64,000 nucleotides of DNA. Source: Caproicibacterium sp. BJN0003. Its GTDB lineage: Bacteria; Bacillota; Clostridia; Oscillospirales; Acutalibacteraceae. The position numbers and the translations under genes were made by a program. This document shows, piece by piece, positions 20,498 through 30,212 of this stretch (within the stretch, counting starts at the first letter, position 1; the number at the start of each line of letters is the position of its first letter). Under the pieces are notes generated by a model that did not search any database, was not told where the DNA came from, and was given only the letters and a program-made list of their open reading frames with translations. The DNA lies in contig NZ_CP111108.1 in assembly GCF_026314295.1 (NCBI RefSeq), positions 2,046,001-2,110,000 on the forward strand, written 5' to 3'.

Positions 20498-22612
20498 TCA
20501 AGCTGGAACAAAATCGATTCTTCCACTGGAAATATCCGCAGCAGCAGCTTTTACACGAATTGGATCTCCGATAGACAGCTTTTCATGTGTTGTTACATCT
20601 ACTTGAGAAACCATTCCGTCAAATTCAAAATGTTTTCCTTCAAAGCTGATACTGGGGACAAAGCCTTCTACCGTATTAGGTAATTCTACAAAGATTCCCC
20701 TCATCGTGCAGCCGCTGATAATTCCATCAAACTCTTCTCCAAGATGCTGCTTCATATATTCTGCAGCATAACAGTCATCTGCATCGCGTTCGCTGGTCAT
20801 TGCTTTAATTTCCATCCTACTGGACTGTTTAGCAGAAGCTGCCGCAAAATCGCTGTATTTCTTTACGATCATATCATGGTCTTCGCCACTCAGAAAAGCC
20901 GTTAAAATGCGATGGATTGATGTATCCGGATAGCGGCGGATCGGTGAAGTAAAGTGGCAGTAATCTGCTAAAGCCAAGCCAAAATGTCCTAATGGAGAGA
21001 CATCGTATCTCGCTTTTGCCATTGTACGCAGCAGCTGATGGGAAACAATCTTTTCGGCCGGAGTTCCTTCGGCCTGTTCCATAATTGCCGCAAAATCTTT
21101 CGTTGTTACATCGCCTGTATGCTTGAGGCTCTTTGCAGAAAGGCCTAAAGCTCCTACTAATTCTGCCAGAGTATCAATGCGGTCAGGGTCCGGCTGCTCA
21201 TGTACACGATACACAAACGGAAGCTTCTTTGCTTTCGCCAATTTTGCAGCCGCCTGATTCGCAGCAATCATGAGCTGTTCAATCATTCTCTCAGAAGTGC
21301 CGCTGTGGCGGGGCATAACATCAATACAAAGGCCATTTTTATCTAATACAAATTCAGATTCACTGGTATCTAAGTCAAAGTTGCCGGCACGCTTTGCACG
21401 TTCTCTCAAAATATCCGCAAGTTCCCGACAACATTCAAGGCTTTCTTTGACCGGTGCATACTTTTCTTCTAAAGCTTCATCGGCAGTTCCATCAAAAATG
21501 GCATTGACTTCTGTATAAACACCGCGCACCTTGCTGTCGATTACCGATTTATGGAACTCATAATGAACCATTTCTCCTTCGGGATTGATATCCATAACCG
21601 CCGAAAAAGTGAGTTTATCGGTTCCCGCATTCAGTGAACAGACTCCATTACTGATTTCTTCCGGCAGCATGGGAACCACCCGATCAGGCAGATAAACGCT
21701 GGTTGCACGCAGTGCAGCTTCTTTATCAAGTGCAGAGCCTTCGCGCACATAATGAGAAACGTCTGCAATATGCACTCCTAAACGATATCCTCCCGGAATT
21801 TTTATACAGGAAACAGCATCATCCAAATCTTTTGCGCTGGCGCTGTCAATCGTACAAATCGGCCAATCACGAAAATCAGAACGTCCAGAAAGCTCTTCCG
21901 GCGTAATTTTCCGATTTTTCATGGCCAATGCTTCCTTTTTCACTTCTTCCGGAAAGGGAATCCGAACAGAATTCTGGTCTAAAATCGAATCCGCACAAAT
22001 CTTTGCACAGTCTGCGCTACCATATATCTTTGTAACCTTCGCCATAAAACGGGAAGAATGCGGCAGACGGCGGATAATCGTCTGCACTTTATCGCCGATT
22101 TTCGCACCACTGTGGAAGAAGTCTTCAATAGGCACGTGAAAACGAATCGCTGCGTCAGGATTCAGTTCTGCAGAGATTTCTCCCTGTACAATGGAACCGT
22201 TCACAACAGGTTCTGCCTTCTCCGTAATCTTCATCACTTCGCAGCTAGGTCCTTTTATGGACTGCTTGATATTTCCAAGTTCTACATGATCGCCCAAAAA
22301 TGCGTCATGCAGATCTTCTGCGCGCAGGAACATATCGTCTCCGCCATCGTCCGGACGCGCAAAAGCAAAGCCTCTCGAAAGAGAAACAATCGTTGCTGGA
22401 ATATTCTGCTGCTCCTCTTGATGACGAAGCGACAAGATATGGTTCCGATTTACGCTGACCAAATCGTCATGCCGAAGCTGAGTAACTGCCTGATAAAAAA
22501 TCTTGCTGTATTTTTCTGTGATTCCCATCTGCCGCATCAGATCACGGGAAGCGATTCCGCCGGAAGTATCCTTCAGATACTTTAAGATTTCATTTTTAAT
22601 ATCATCGATCAT
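20498..22612 (-). CDS. rnr: Ribonuclease R
   Basis: 704 residues. 3'-to-5' exoribonuclease of the RNB family that degrades structured RNA. Domains: N-terminal winged helix (residues 1-60), cold-shock/OB domains (about 75-220), catalytic RNB domain from about 240 with CTIDSASAKDLDDAVSCIKI, whose Asp cluster binds magnesium, and a C-terminal S1 domain (EEFDGIISGCTMRGIFVEL). The start is ATG 22612, 6 bases after GGAGG; an upstream in-frame Met at 22660 has no support. secG precedes it but is separated by a terminator. Confidence 0.95.
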   Translation of the reverse strand: MIDDIKNEILKYLKDTSGGIASRDLMRQMGITEKYSKIFYQAVTQLRHDDLVSVNRNHILSLRHQEEQQNIPATIVSLSRGFAFARPDDGGDDMFLRAEDLHDAFLGDHVELGNIKQSIKGPSCEVMKITEKAEPVVNGSIVQGEISAELNPDAAIRFHVPIEDFFHSGAKIGDKVQTIIRRLPHSSRFMAKVTKIYGSADCAKICADSILDQNSVRIPFPEEVKKEALAMKNRKITPEELSGRSDFRDWPICTIDSASAKDLDDAVSCIKIPGGYRLGVHIADVSHYVREGSALDKEAALRATSVYLPDRVVPMLPEEISNGVCSLNAGTDKLTFSAVMDINPEGEMVHYEFHKSVIDSKVRGVYTEVNAIFDGTADEALEEKYAPVKESLECCRELADILRERAKRAGNFDLDTSESEFVLDKNGLCIDVMPRHSGTSERMIEQLMIAANQAAAKLAKAKKLPFVYRVHEQPDPDRIDTLAELVGALGLSAKSLKHTGDVTTKDFAAIMEQAEGTPAEKIVSHQLLRTMAKARYDVSPLGHFGLALADYCHFTSPIRRYPDTSIHRILTAFLSGEDHDMIVKKYSDFAAASAKQSSRMEIKAMTSERDADDCYAAEYMKQHLGEEFDGIISGCTMRGIFVELPNTVEGFVPSISFEGKHFEFDGMVSQVDVTTHEKLSIGDPIRVKAAAADISSGRIDFVPA

Positions 22613-22708
22613 ATTATTCCTCCAAGACAGGATTTTTCCTGTTTGTACGCAGCATCTCATTGCCGGACCCTGCGCTTTTTATCTATTCTACCCCAATTGT
22701 ATACATAA

Positions 22709-22741
22709 AAAGCCCCGCTTTCCATAAGCGGGGCTTTTATT
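22709..22741. terminator. Terminator between secG and rnr
   Basis: AAAGCCCCGCTT/AAGCGGGGCTTT hairpin with T tails on both strands; it ends the minus-strand secG transcript before rnr. Confidence 0.85.
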
Positions 22742-22746
22742 TTTTC

Positions 22747-22998
22747 TTAACCCTTATAGAAATACATAGTTGCATTAATCGCAATTACCACGATAAAAAA
22801 TCCAACCGCGATAATTTTTGTCCAGCGTGCGAGGAACACATCTACCGTTCGAGCGCGATTTCTACTAAGGAATGTATCTGCTCCGCCATTGATAACTCCT
22901 GTATTCTGATCATGTCCTTCCTGCAGAAGAACCACAAAAATAATTGCAACAGAAAATACCAATAAAACGATCCCGAAAGCGATCTCAAATCCAGTCAT
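22747..22998 (-). CDS. secG: Preprotein translocase subunit SecG
   Basis: 83 residues with two membrane segments (about 4-24 and 58-80) joined by the conserved loop FVVLLQEGHDQN...INGGADTFLSRN. SecG is a non-essential partner of SecY and SecE in protein export. ATG 22998 behind GGAGG, with a promoter about 73 bases upstream. In many Firmicutes secG lies beside rnr and smpB; here smpB is not adjacent. Confidence 0.95.
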   Translation of the reverse strand: MTGFEIAFGIVLLVFSVAIIFVVLLQEGHDQNTGVINGGADTFLSRNRARTVDVFLARWTKIIAVGFFIVVIAINATMYFYKG

Positions 22999-23070
22999 AA
23001 TGATCCTCCGACTTCATATCTTCATTTTAAAATAAAGCAATTTTAATACTGAATGACTCAGTTATAGTTT

Positions 23071-23099
23071 ATAATACCATAATGTTTTTTACTTTGCAA
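23071..23099 (-). promoter_or_regulatory. secG promoter
   Basis: On the minus strand TTGCAA (23099-23094), 17-base spacer, TATTAT (23076-23071). Confidence 0.65.
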
Positions 23100-23149
23100 G
23101 TCTTTCTATCATTTTACCGATTTTCTTAAAAGTAAATGATTTTTGTATA

Positions 23150-23262
23150 GACTGTGCTCCTGAGACAAATACTACGGATACGACCCAATTGTTTTTTCGC
23201 GTTTGCACGATAGGGCCGGAGCCGCAGAACTGTGATCCTCCACTTTTCTGCGGCTCATTTTA
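23150..23262 (+). ncRNA. Candidate structured RNA between the topoisomerase gene and secG
   Basis: About 165 bases without a gene. The stem GAGCCGCAGAA/TTCTGCGGCTC (23217-23250) is followed by a T-rich tail only on the plus strand, so it looks like a plus-strand terminator although no plus-strand gene ends here. Upstream, GCTCC and GGAGC and then CCC/GGG can pair, giving a second stem. No convincing promoter was found (TATAGA near 23137 lacks a good -35 box). I could not match it to a known RNA family by eye. Confidence 0.25.
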
Positions 23263-23265
23263 TTT

Positions 23266-25503
23266 TTAAAAGGTCAGTTGTTCCCCTGAAAGTTCTTCTT
23301 TTGAAGACAGACTACCGATTGCCGGAATTGTTTTTCGATAGCGCTGCGGATTTTTTAGGACTCCAGAAGACTCTACAAAGACTTCCGCTTTCTGCAGTTT
23401 AGCACTGCGGCGCAGCGTTATCACCTGCACCCCCTGCGTTGACCGGGTCGTCTTTACCGGGACTGCACCAGTATGCACCAAAAGCATCCTTCCCTGCGTA
23501 GAAGTCAGGAGAATTTCAATATCTTCCGGCAAACAGAACATTTTAACGAGCGGAGATTTATCACTATAGGCATTAACCAGTTTTTTGCGGTTCGTTTTCG
23601 TCTCATAAGAAGAAAGCTCTACTTTTGCAGCTTTTCCATTTCCAAAGAAAAATACCAAAGTTCCCTGATAATCTTTTGTAGCGACCATAAAAATGGCATT
23701 TTCCCCTTCATCCATTTGCAGCTTAGCAGGAATATAGTCGCCCAAAACGCTGGCTTTTGTATCAGAAAAGTCGTTGGTCCTCGCTTTATACACCTGACAC
23801 CGATCCGTAAAGAACAAAAGATCGCTATTATTGGTTGATTCTATATGTTCGAGAACGGCATCTCCCTCTTTTAACTTTTGGTCGTTACTCATTCGCAAGG
23901 ACTGTGGAGTGATCTTTTTAAAGTACCCATCCTTTGTAAAAAACAGATTGACTGGATAATCCGGAATTTCTTCCTCTTCCGACTCCTCTTCAATCTGATC
24001 GGCATAAAGCAGAATACTGCGCCGAGGCTGGCCGTATAAATCGGCAACATTTTTTAGTTCCTTAATAATGACCGCTTTAATTCTATGATCACTGTCAAGG
24101 ATTGCATTCAATTCAGCAATTTGTTTTTGAAGTTCGCCGATTTCGTCCGTTCTCTTAAGAATAAATTCCCTATTGAGATGACGAAGTTTAATTTCTGCTA
24201 CATATTCGGCCTGCGTCTCATCAATGCCGAATCCAATCATCAAATTAGGGACAACTTCGCTCTCTTCTTCTGTCTCGCGAACAATCTTAATTGCTTTGTC
24301 AATATCAAGCAAAATCGCTTGCAAGCCCATCAGCAAATGAAGCTTATCCATTTTTTTCTGCAGGTCGTACTCCGTGCGGCGGCGTACGCAATTGATACGG
24401 AACTTTGTCCATGCGTCTAAGATCTCGCCGACCCCCATCACTTTTGGGGCACCATCTACCAGAATATTAAAATTGCAGGAGAAACTGTCCTCCAAAGGCG
24501 TCATGTGAAAGAGCTTTGTCATCAGCTTTGTCGGATCAGTCCCTCTTTTGAGATCAATTGTAATTTTTAATCCGGCAAGACCTGTTTCATCTCGGATATC
24601 CGAAATCTCTTTTGCTTTTCCCTGTTTCACAAGGTCAATTACCTTTTCAACAATCGCCTCAACAGTCGTTGTTGGCGGAATCTGTGTAATATCAATGCAG
24701 TTGGCGGTTTTATCATAACTATAGCGGGAGCGAACCCGGATACTTCCGCGCCCCGTACGATAAACTTCTTTCATCTGTTCTCGATCATAAAGGATCTGTC
24801 CGCCGCCTGTAAAATCCGGTGCCTGCAAAGTTGACAAAATATCATGATTCGGATTCTGAATTCGTGCGATTGTCGTTTCGCAGACTTCCTTTAAATTAAA
24901 GGAACAAACATTACTTGCCATACCAACAGCAATTCCGGTATTTGCATTAACCAAAACAGATGGAAATCTTGCCGGCAGTAAAGTCGGTTCTTCCATCGTA
25001 TTATCATAGTTTGGTACAAAATCGACCGTATCTTTATCAATATCACTGAAAAGTTCCGCACAGATCGGTGCAAGCTTTGCCTCAGTATATCGGGAAGCCG
25101 CCCATGCCATATCTCTGGAATAAAATTTTCCGAAGTTTCCCTTTGACTCCACATACGGGTGAAGCAAAGCTTCATAGCCGCGGGATAAACGCACCATGGT
25201 ATCATAAATTGCTGCATCGCCATGCGGATTGAGCTTCATCGTTTCTCCAACGATGTTGGCACTCTTCGTTAGGGAGCCTGTTAAAAGCCCCTTTTTATAC
25301 ATGGTATAAAGCAGTTTCCGGTGGCTGGGCTTAAACCCATCGATTTCTGGAATTGCACGAGACATAATTACACTGATCGCATATGGCATATAATTTTTTT
25401 CCAGCGTATCTACAATCGGTTGTTCCTGCACCTGTCCGGCGCCTTCAATAACACCATGCATCGCTGATTTTACCGCCGCAGCTGCTCTCCTTTTTTTTGG
25501 CAT
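23266..25503 (-). CDS. parC: Type IIA DNA topoisomerase subunit A (ParC/GyrA-like)
   Basis: 745 residues. DNA cleavage and religation subunit. The catalytic Tyr is in AASRYTEAKLAPICAELF (about residue 120-140), preceded by the conserved HPHGDAAIYDTMVRL-type stretch seen here as LNPHGDAAIYDTMVRLS. The C-terminal beta-propeller is short, and no GyrA box (QRRGGKG) is visible; KTNRKKLVNAYS lies in the expected blade. That suggests a topoisomerase IV-type enzyme rather than gyrase. ATG 25503 follows AAGGAGG. It lies 33 bases after the subunit B gene and is cotranscribed. Sequence is divergent enough that it may be a clostridial second set of enzymes. Confidence 0.85.
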   Translation of the reverse strand: MPKKRRAAAAVKSAMHGVIEGAGQVQEQPIVDTLEKNYMPYAISVIMSRAIPEIDGFKPSHRKLLYTMYKKGLLTGSLTKSANIVGETMKLNPHGDAAIYDTMVRLSRGYEALLHPYVESKGNFGKFYSRDMAWAASRYTEAKLAPICAELFSDIDKDTVDFVPNYDNTMEEPTLLPARFPSVLVNANTGIAVGMASNVCSFNLKEVCETTIARIQNPNHDILSTLQAPDFTGGGQILYDREQMKEVYRTGRGSIRVRSRYSYDKTANCIDITQIPPTTTVEAIVEKVIDLVKQGKAKEISDIRDETGLAGLKITIDLKRGTDPTKLMTKLFHMTPLEDSFSCNFNILVDGAPKVMGVGEILDAWTKFRINCVRRRTEYDLQKKMDKLHLLMGLQAILLDIDKAIKIVRETEEESEVVPNLMIGFGIDETQAEYVAEIKLRHLNREFILKRTDEIGELQKQIAELNAILDSDHRIKAVIIKELKNVADLYGQPRRSILLYADQIEEESEEEEIPDYPVNLFFTKDGYFKKITPQSLRMSNDQKLKEGDAVLEHIESTNNSDLLFFTDRCQVYKARTNDFSDTKASVLGDYIPAKLQMDEGENAIFMVATKDYQGTLVFFFGNGKAAKVELSSYETKTNRKKLVNAYSDKSPLVKMFCLPEDIEILLTSTQGRMLLVHTGAVPVKTTRSTQGVQVITLRRSAKLQKAEVFVESSGVLKNPQRYRKTIPAIGSLSSKEELSGEQLTF

Positions 25504-25536
25504 TCTCTATATCCTCCTTTCTAAAAAAATTTCCGA

Positions 25537-27513
25537 TTAAGAAACATCTGCGTCCTGCATATATTCTGCCCCATGAGTCGCAATATGTTTTTTTCTTCCC
25601 GAAAGGTTATCTCCTAAAAGCAAATTAAAGACTTCGTCCGTCTTTTTAGCATCAGTAGGCATAACTTTAATCAGCCTTCTGGTCTTGGGGTTCATTGTCG
25701 TCAGGTTCATCATATCCGGCTCATTTTCTCCCAATCCTTTACTGCGCTGCAATGTAAATTTTTGCCCGGCAAGTCTCTTTGCAATGCGGTCCTTTTCGGG
25801 ATCATCATAAGCAAAATACGTCTCGTCCTTACAGCGAATCTCATAAAGGGGGGATTCTGCAATAAAAACTTTTCCAGCAGTAATAAGCTGTGGAGTCAGA
25901 CGATAGAGCATCGTCAAAATCAAGGTGCGAATTTGGAATCCATCCACATCTGCATCGGTACAGAGAATAATCTTATTCCAACGTAGGTTGTCCATTTCAA
26001 AAGAAGAAATTTCTTTGTTTGCTTTGGATTTTACCTGTACTCCACAGCCAAGCACTTTAATCAAATCCGTAATAATATCACTTTTGAAAATTTTATCATA
26101 GTCCGCCTTAAGGCAGTTCAAAATTTTGCCGCGAATCGGCATGATCGCCTGAAAATCCGGATCGCGCGCTTGTTTGCAGGCACCCAAAGCGGAATCACCT
26201 TCCACAATAAAAATCTCACGCTCTGAAACATCTTTGCTGCGGCAATCAACGAATTTTGCAACCCGATTGGTTAAATCCATCGTGGAAGTCAGCCGCTTTT
26301 TAAGATTTAAACGTGTCTTTTCTGCGTCTTCTCTGCTGCGCTTATTGATCAGAACCTGATTGGAAATTTTTTCTGCATCCAGTGGATTTTCAATAAAATA
26401 GATTTCCAGCTGATGACGCAGCATTTCCGTCATAGCCTCTTGGATTCCCTTGTTGGTAATTGCCTTTTTCGTCTGATTTTCGTAAGACGTCCGATTGGAA
26501 AAAGAAGAAATACAAAGGATCAAACAGTCCTCTACATCTTGAAATGCGATGCGGCTCTCATTCTTATTGTATTTGTTATTTTGTTTTAAATAAGCATCAA
26601 TCTGATAAACAAAAGCATTATGCGCCGCTTTGTCGGGTGCGCCGCCATGTTCCAGCCAACTGGAATTGTGGTAATATTCCAGCAATTTGTTTCGGTTGGA
26701 AAAAGTAACCGCTACATTAATTTTTACTTTGTATTCCGGTTTATCGGCACGATCCCGAACTTTTTTCTCTGTTTGCCAGAACTGCACCGCAGTAAGGGCA
26801 TCGTCGCCGGCAACTTCCTTTACATGGTCGGCAATTCCGTTTTCATACTGAAATTCCTCGGTTTCAAAGCCGTTTTCCGACTGATTCTTTAAAATAAACC
26901 GGATTCCGTCATTGACGATTGCCTGACGTTTTAAAATATCCTGGTAGTATTCTACCGGCACTGCAATATCAGTAAAGACCTGCAGATCAGGCTTCCAATG
27001 AATCTTTGTTCCACTTTTTGATTTAGAAGGCTCCTGGTGAAGTCCGCCGACGTTTTCGCCATGTTCAAAATGAAGCGTATATTTGGTTTCACCCGTATGA
27101 ATTTCCACATCCATATATTCGCTGGAATACTGTGTTGCACAAAGGCCAAGACCGTTTAGCCCCAAAGAATATTCATAGCTCGAATCCGCATCATTATTAT
27201 ATTTTCCGCCCGCATACATTTCGCAGAAAACGAGCTCCCAGTTATAGCGCTGTTCCTTATGGTTAAAATCCACGGGGATTCCACGGCCATGGTCTTCCAC
27301 CTCAACAGAATCGTCCTCATAACGGGTCACCGTAATCTCACGGCCATATCCCTCACGAGCTTCATCAATTGAATTCGATAAAATTTCAAAAATCGAATGT
27401 TCGCACCCTTCGATCCCATCAGAGCCAAAAATGACCGCGGGGCGTAGACGTACGCGGTCGGCTCCCTTGAGCATCGAGATGCTTTCGTTATTATAAGCTG
27501 CTTTTCTCGCCAT
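25537..27513 (-). CDS. parE: Type IIA DNA topoisomerase subunit B (ParE/GyrB-like)
   Basis: 658 residues; ATPase subunit. GHKL motifs are present: EILSNSIDEAREG (N-box), DHGRGIPVD (G1) and LGLNGLGLCATQ (G2). The TOPRIM domain reads IVEGDSALGACKQARDPD and CTDADVDGFQIRTLIL, close to but not identical with the canonical EGDSAGGSAKQGRD and TDADVDGAHIRTL. The start is ATG 27513, 7 bases after AAGGAGG; an in-frame upstream start at 27564 is unlikely. It follows the ftsH terminator, so an own promoter is expected. Pairs with the downstream subunit A gene. Confidence 0.85.
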   Translation of the reverse strand: MARKAAYNNESISMLKGADRVRLRPAVIFGSDGIEGCEHSIFEILSNSIDEAREGYGREITVTRYEDDSVEVEDHGRGIPVDFNHKEQRYNWELVFCEMYAGGKYNNDADSSYEYSLGLNGLGLCATQYSSEYMDVEIHTGETKYTLHFEHGENVGGLHQEPSKSKSGTKIHWKPDLQVFTDIAVPVEYYQDILKRQAIVNDGIRFILKNQSENGFETEEFQYENGIADHVKEVAGDDALTAVQFWQTEKKVRDRADKPEYKVKINVAVTFSNRNKLLEYYHNSSWLEHGGAPDKAAHNAFVYQIDAYLKQNNKYNKNESRIAFQDVEDCLILCISSFSNRTSYENQTKKAITNKGIQEAMTEMLRHQLEIYFIENPLDAEKISNQVLINKRSREDAEKTRLNLKKRLTSTMDLTNRVAKFVDCRSKDVSEREIFIVEGDSALGACKQARDPDFQAIMPIRGKILNCLKADYDKIFKSDIITDLIKVLGCGVQVKSKANKEISSFEMDNLRWNKIILCTDADVDGFQIRTLILTMLYRLTPQLITAGKVFIAESPLYEIRCKDETYFAYDDPEKDRIAKRLAGQKFTLQRSKGLGENEPDMMNLTTMNPKTRRLIKVMPTDAKKTDEVFNLLLGDNLSGRKKHIATHGAEYMQDADVS

Positions 27514-27575
27514 TTTTCCTCCTTTTTCCCTTTTTAAACGGGGAATCCCTGAAATTTTTTCCAACGGGAATTTTT

Positions 27576-27612
27576 CAAAAAAAGAAGGAGAATGATTTTG
27601 TTCATTCCCCTT
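27576..27612 (-). terminator. Terminator after ftsH
   Basis: 11-bp stem AAGGGGAATGA/TCATTCTCCTT (one G-T pair) followed on the minus strand by CTTTTTTTG. It separates ftsH from the topoisomerase genes. Confidence 0.8.
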
Positions 27613-27617
27613 TCAAA

Positions 27618-29645
27618 TTATTCAGCTGAGGGGTTCTGAGGAGAATCCGGTTTTTGATCACTCGAATTTTCCTGTGCATTTTCCGATTCAGAATCCGCTT
27701 TTGAAGTTTCTTCAGAAGATTTTTCCGACTCTTGTTCCGGTTTCTGAGGAGTTTCCCCATCCGGCGGCAAAGCATTCGTATCCTCTGTAGGAAGGGCCTG
27801 CATTTTTCCTTCCATTACTAAGCGGAACTCTTCTCCGCTCATCTTTTCATGTTTAAACAGAAACGCTGCGACATCATGCAGCTGATCGAGATGCTGTTCC
27901 AAAATTTCATGTGTTCTGGTGTAAGCATCGTTCATAATACTGCGAATCTCTTTATCGATCGCCGATGCAGTCGCTTCGGAATAATCCCGAATATGACCCA
28001 TATCCCGGCCAAGGAACGGTTCGCCCTGATCCTGCCCATAGGTAATGGGACCCAAAGCTTCCGTCATTCCATACTTCGTGATCATAGCACGTGCAAGTTT
28101 TGTCGCACGTTCAATATCATTAGAAGCGCCAGTGGAAATATCATCCAGCGTAATTGCTTCTGCAACACGGCCGCCCAAAAGTACGACCAGATCTTCCTTC
28201 ATTTCTTTCTTTGTCTTGTAGGAACGATCTTCTGTCGGAACCGACATCGTATAGCCACCGGCCATTCCACGCGGAATAATGGAAATCTGATGAACCGGAT
28301 CCTGCGTCGGGCAATAATAGGTTGCCACCGCATGACCGCCTTCATGATAAGCTGTCAGTTTCTTTTCTTTATCACTCATGATATGGCTCTTCTTTTCCGT
28401 GCCCATCATGACCTTAATTGTAGCCTCTTCGATCTCTAACATCGTAATTGCTTTGAGACCTTTCCTAGCGGAAAGCAGAGCGGCTTCGTTCAAAAGGTTT
28501 TCCAAATCTGCGCCGGTAAATCCAGCTGTTGAACCTGCAATCGTTTTCAGATCCACATCCGGCGCCAAAGGTTTTCCGCGGGCGTGAACATGAAGGATTG
28601 CCTCTCTGCCTTTAATATCCGGATATCCAACCGTCACCTGACGGTCAAAACGACCCGGACGCATCAAAGCCGGATCCAGAATATCCGGGCGGTTCGTCGC
28701 CGCAATCATAATGACGCCTTCATTTGCACCGAAGCCGTCCATCTCGACCAACAACTGATTCAGAGTCTGTTCGCGTTCATCGTGTCCGCCGCCAAGTCCG
28801 GCGCCACGCTGACGACCGACCGCATCAATTTCATCAATAAAGATAATGCAGGGACTGTTTTTCTTCGCCTGTTCGAACAAATCACGTACACGTGATGCAC
28901 CAACACCGACAAACATCTCAACAAAATCAGAACCGGAAATTGAGAAAAATGGAACGCCCGCTTCCCCAGCGACTGCCCGTGCCAGCAATGTTTTACCGGT
29001 ACCGGGAGGGCCCACTAGCAAAACTCCTTTCGGAATTCTTGCGCCCAGTTCATTATATTTCTGAGGATTCTTAAGGAACTCTACAATTTCAGAAAGCTCT
29101 TCTTTTTCCTCATCGGCACCGGCAACATCTGCGAAAGTTGTCTTTCTCTTTTCGTCAGACATCTTTTTAACCTTAGCTTTGCCGAAATTCATCTGTTTGC
29201 CCGGTTCGCCCATTCCGGCACTGAGTTTTCTAAAGAAGAAATAGTAGATGACAGCCATGCCGACAATTGCGATCAGCATTGGCGCCAAAGTAGAGAGCCA
29301 GCTTACCTCACGGGCACGGATATGCTTCTCCACCATAGGAGCATCCGTATGATCCGCATTGTATTTTTCAACCATCGGATCAATTTTCTGATAAAAAGTA
29401 ATGACATTCGCTACTACATAATTGATGGTTGTATTGTCTTTGTCGTTGAGCTTCAATACCAGTTGACCGGTACCGTAATCCAACGAATATTCCTCTACCT
29501 GCTCCGATTTAAAGTATCCAATAATATCTGAATAATCATATGTTTTCGTCGTATTATTTCCATAAACGGAAGCGATTACAATCATCAGAATAATCGGGAT
29601 ACAAACCACAAGGATCAGGTTGCGCATGCCCTTTTTATTATTCAA
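27618..29645 (-). CDS. ftsH: ATP-dependent zinc metalloprotease FtsH
   Basis: 675 residues. Membrane-anchored AAA+ protease for quality control of membrane proteins and regulators. Membrane segments at about 8-28 and 117-137 bracket an extracytoplasmic domain. Walker A GPPGTGKT is at residues 212-219, Walker B IIFIDEID follows, SRH ends at RPGRFDR, and the zinc site HEGGH lies near residue 430. The C-terminal 60 residues are a low-complexity Ser/Glu/Pro tail. The start is TTG 29645 (GGAG 11 bases upstream); the alternative Met7 lies at the edge of the first membrane segment. It follows hpt by 15 bases. Confidence 0.95.
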   Translation of the reverse strand: MNNKKGMRNLILVVCIPIILMIVIASVYGNNTTKTYDYSDIIGYFKSEQVEEYSLDYGTGQLVLKLNDKDNTTINYVVANVITFYQKIDPMVEKYNADHTDAPMVEKHIRAREVSWLSTLAPMLIAIVGMAVIYYFFFRKLSAGMGEPGKQMNFGKAKVKKMSDEKRKTTFADVAGADEEKEELSEIVEFLKNPQKYNELGARIPKGVLLVGPPGTGKTLLARAVAGEAGVPFFSISGSDFVEMFVGVGASRVRDLFEQAKKNSPCIIFIDEIDAVGRQRGAGLGGGHDEREQTLNQLLVEMDGFGANEGVIMIAATNRPDILDPALMRPGRFDRQVTVGYPDIKGREAILHVHARGKPLAPDVDLKTIAGSTAGFTGADLENLLNEAALLSARKGLKAITMLEIEEATIKVMMGTEKKSHIMSDKEKKLTAYHEGGHAVATYYCPTQDPVHQISIIPRGMAGGYTMSVPTEDRSYKTKKEMKEDLVVLLGGRVAEAITLDDISTGASNDIERATKLARAMITKYGMTEALGPITYGQDQGEPFLGRDMGHIRDYSEATASAIDKEIRSIMNDAYTRTHEILEQHLDQLHDVAAFLFKHEKMSGEEFRLVMEGKMQALPTEDTNALPPDGETPQKPEQESEKSSEETSKADSESENAQENSSDQKPDSPQNPSAE

Positions 29646-29660
29646 GTTTTAATCAACTCC

Positions 29661-30212
29661 TTAACCACCGTATACTTTCGGCTTTAAAATGCCCACAAAA
29701 GGAAGATTACGATATTTTTGAGCATAGTCAAGTCCATATCCTACAATAAATTCATCCGGAACGATTCCGCCCACATAATCAGCCTGTACATTTACGGTTC
29801 GGCGTTCCGGTTTATCAAATAACGTGCAAAGCTTAATGCTGTTCGGTTTACGGTCACGCATCATCTCTAAAATATAAGACAATGTCATCCCGCTGTCAAG
29901 GATATCTTCAACAACCAAAAGGTCATATCCTTCCAGATTGATATCAAGGTCCTTTGTGATTTTGACAACGCCGGAGGTTTTGGTGCCTGAACCATAACTG
30001 GAAACCGACATAAAATCGACTTCACAGGGTACCGTAATCGCACGCATCAGGTCTGCCATAAATACGACAGAACCTTTTAAAACACTTACCAAAAGTAAAT
30101 TCTTGTCCTGGTAATCCTCACTGATCTGTTTGCCGACTCTCTGTACAATTTTCTGAAGATCTTCTTCACTATACAAAACTTTCTCGATATCATCCATCAT
30201 ATTCTGACTCAT
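29661..30212 (-). CDS. hpt: Hypoxanthine phosphoribosyltransferase
   Basis: 183 residues. Purine salvage enzyme converting hypoxanthine or guanine and PRPP to IMP or GMP. The PRPP-binding loop is LLVVEDILDSGMTLSYI (about residues 98-114), and the flexible-loop residues SSYGSGTKTSG are present. ATG 30212 overlaps the tilS stop by ATGA. The order tilS-hpt-ftsH is widely conserved in Firmicutes. Confidence 0.96.
   Translation of the reverse strand: MSQNMMDDIEKVLYSEEDLQKIVQRVGKQISEDYQDKNLLLVSVLKGSVVFMADLMRAITVPCEVDFMSVSSYGSGTKTSGVVKITKDLDINLEGYDLLVVEDILDSGMTLSYILEMMRDRKPNSIKLCTLFDKPERRTVNVQADYVGGIVPDEFIVGYGLDYAQKYRNLPFVGILKPKVYGG

Noticed and set aside
23473-24420. Plus-strand frames of 111-121 residues
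   Set aside because: Antisense to the ParC-like gene, no ribosome binding site or motif.
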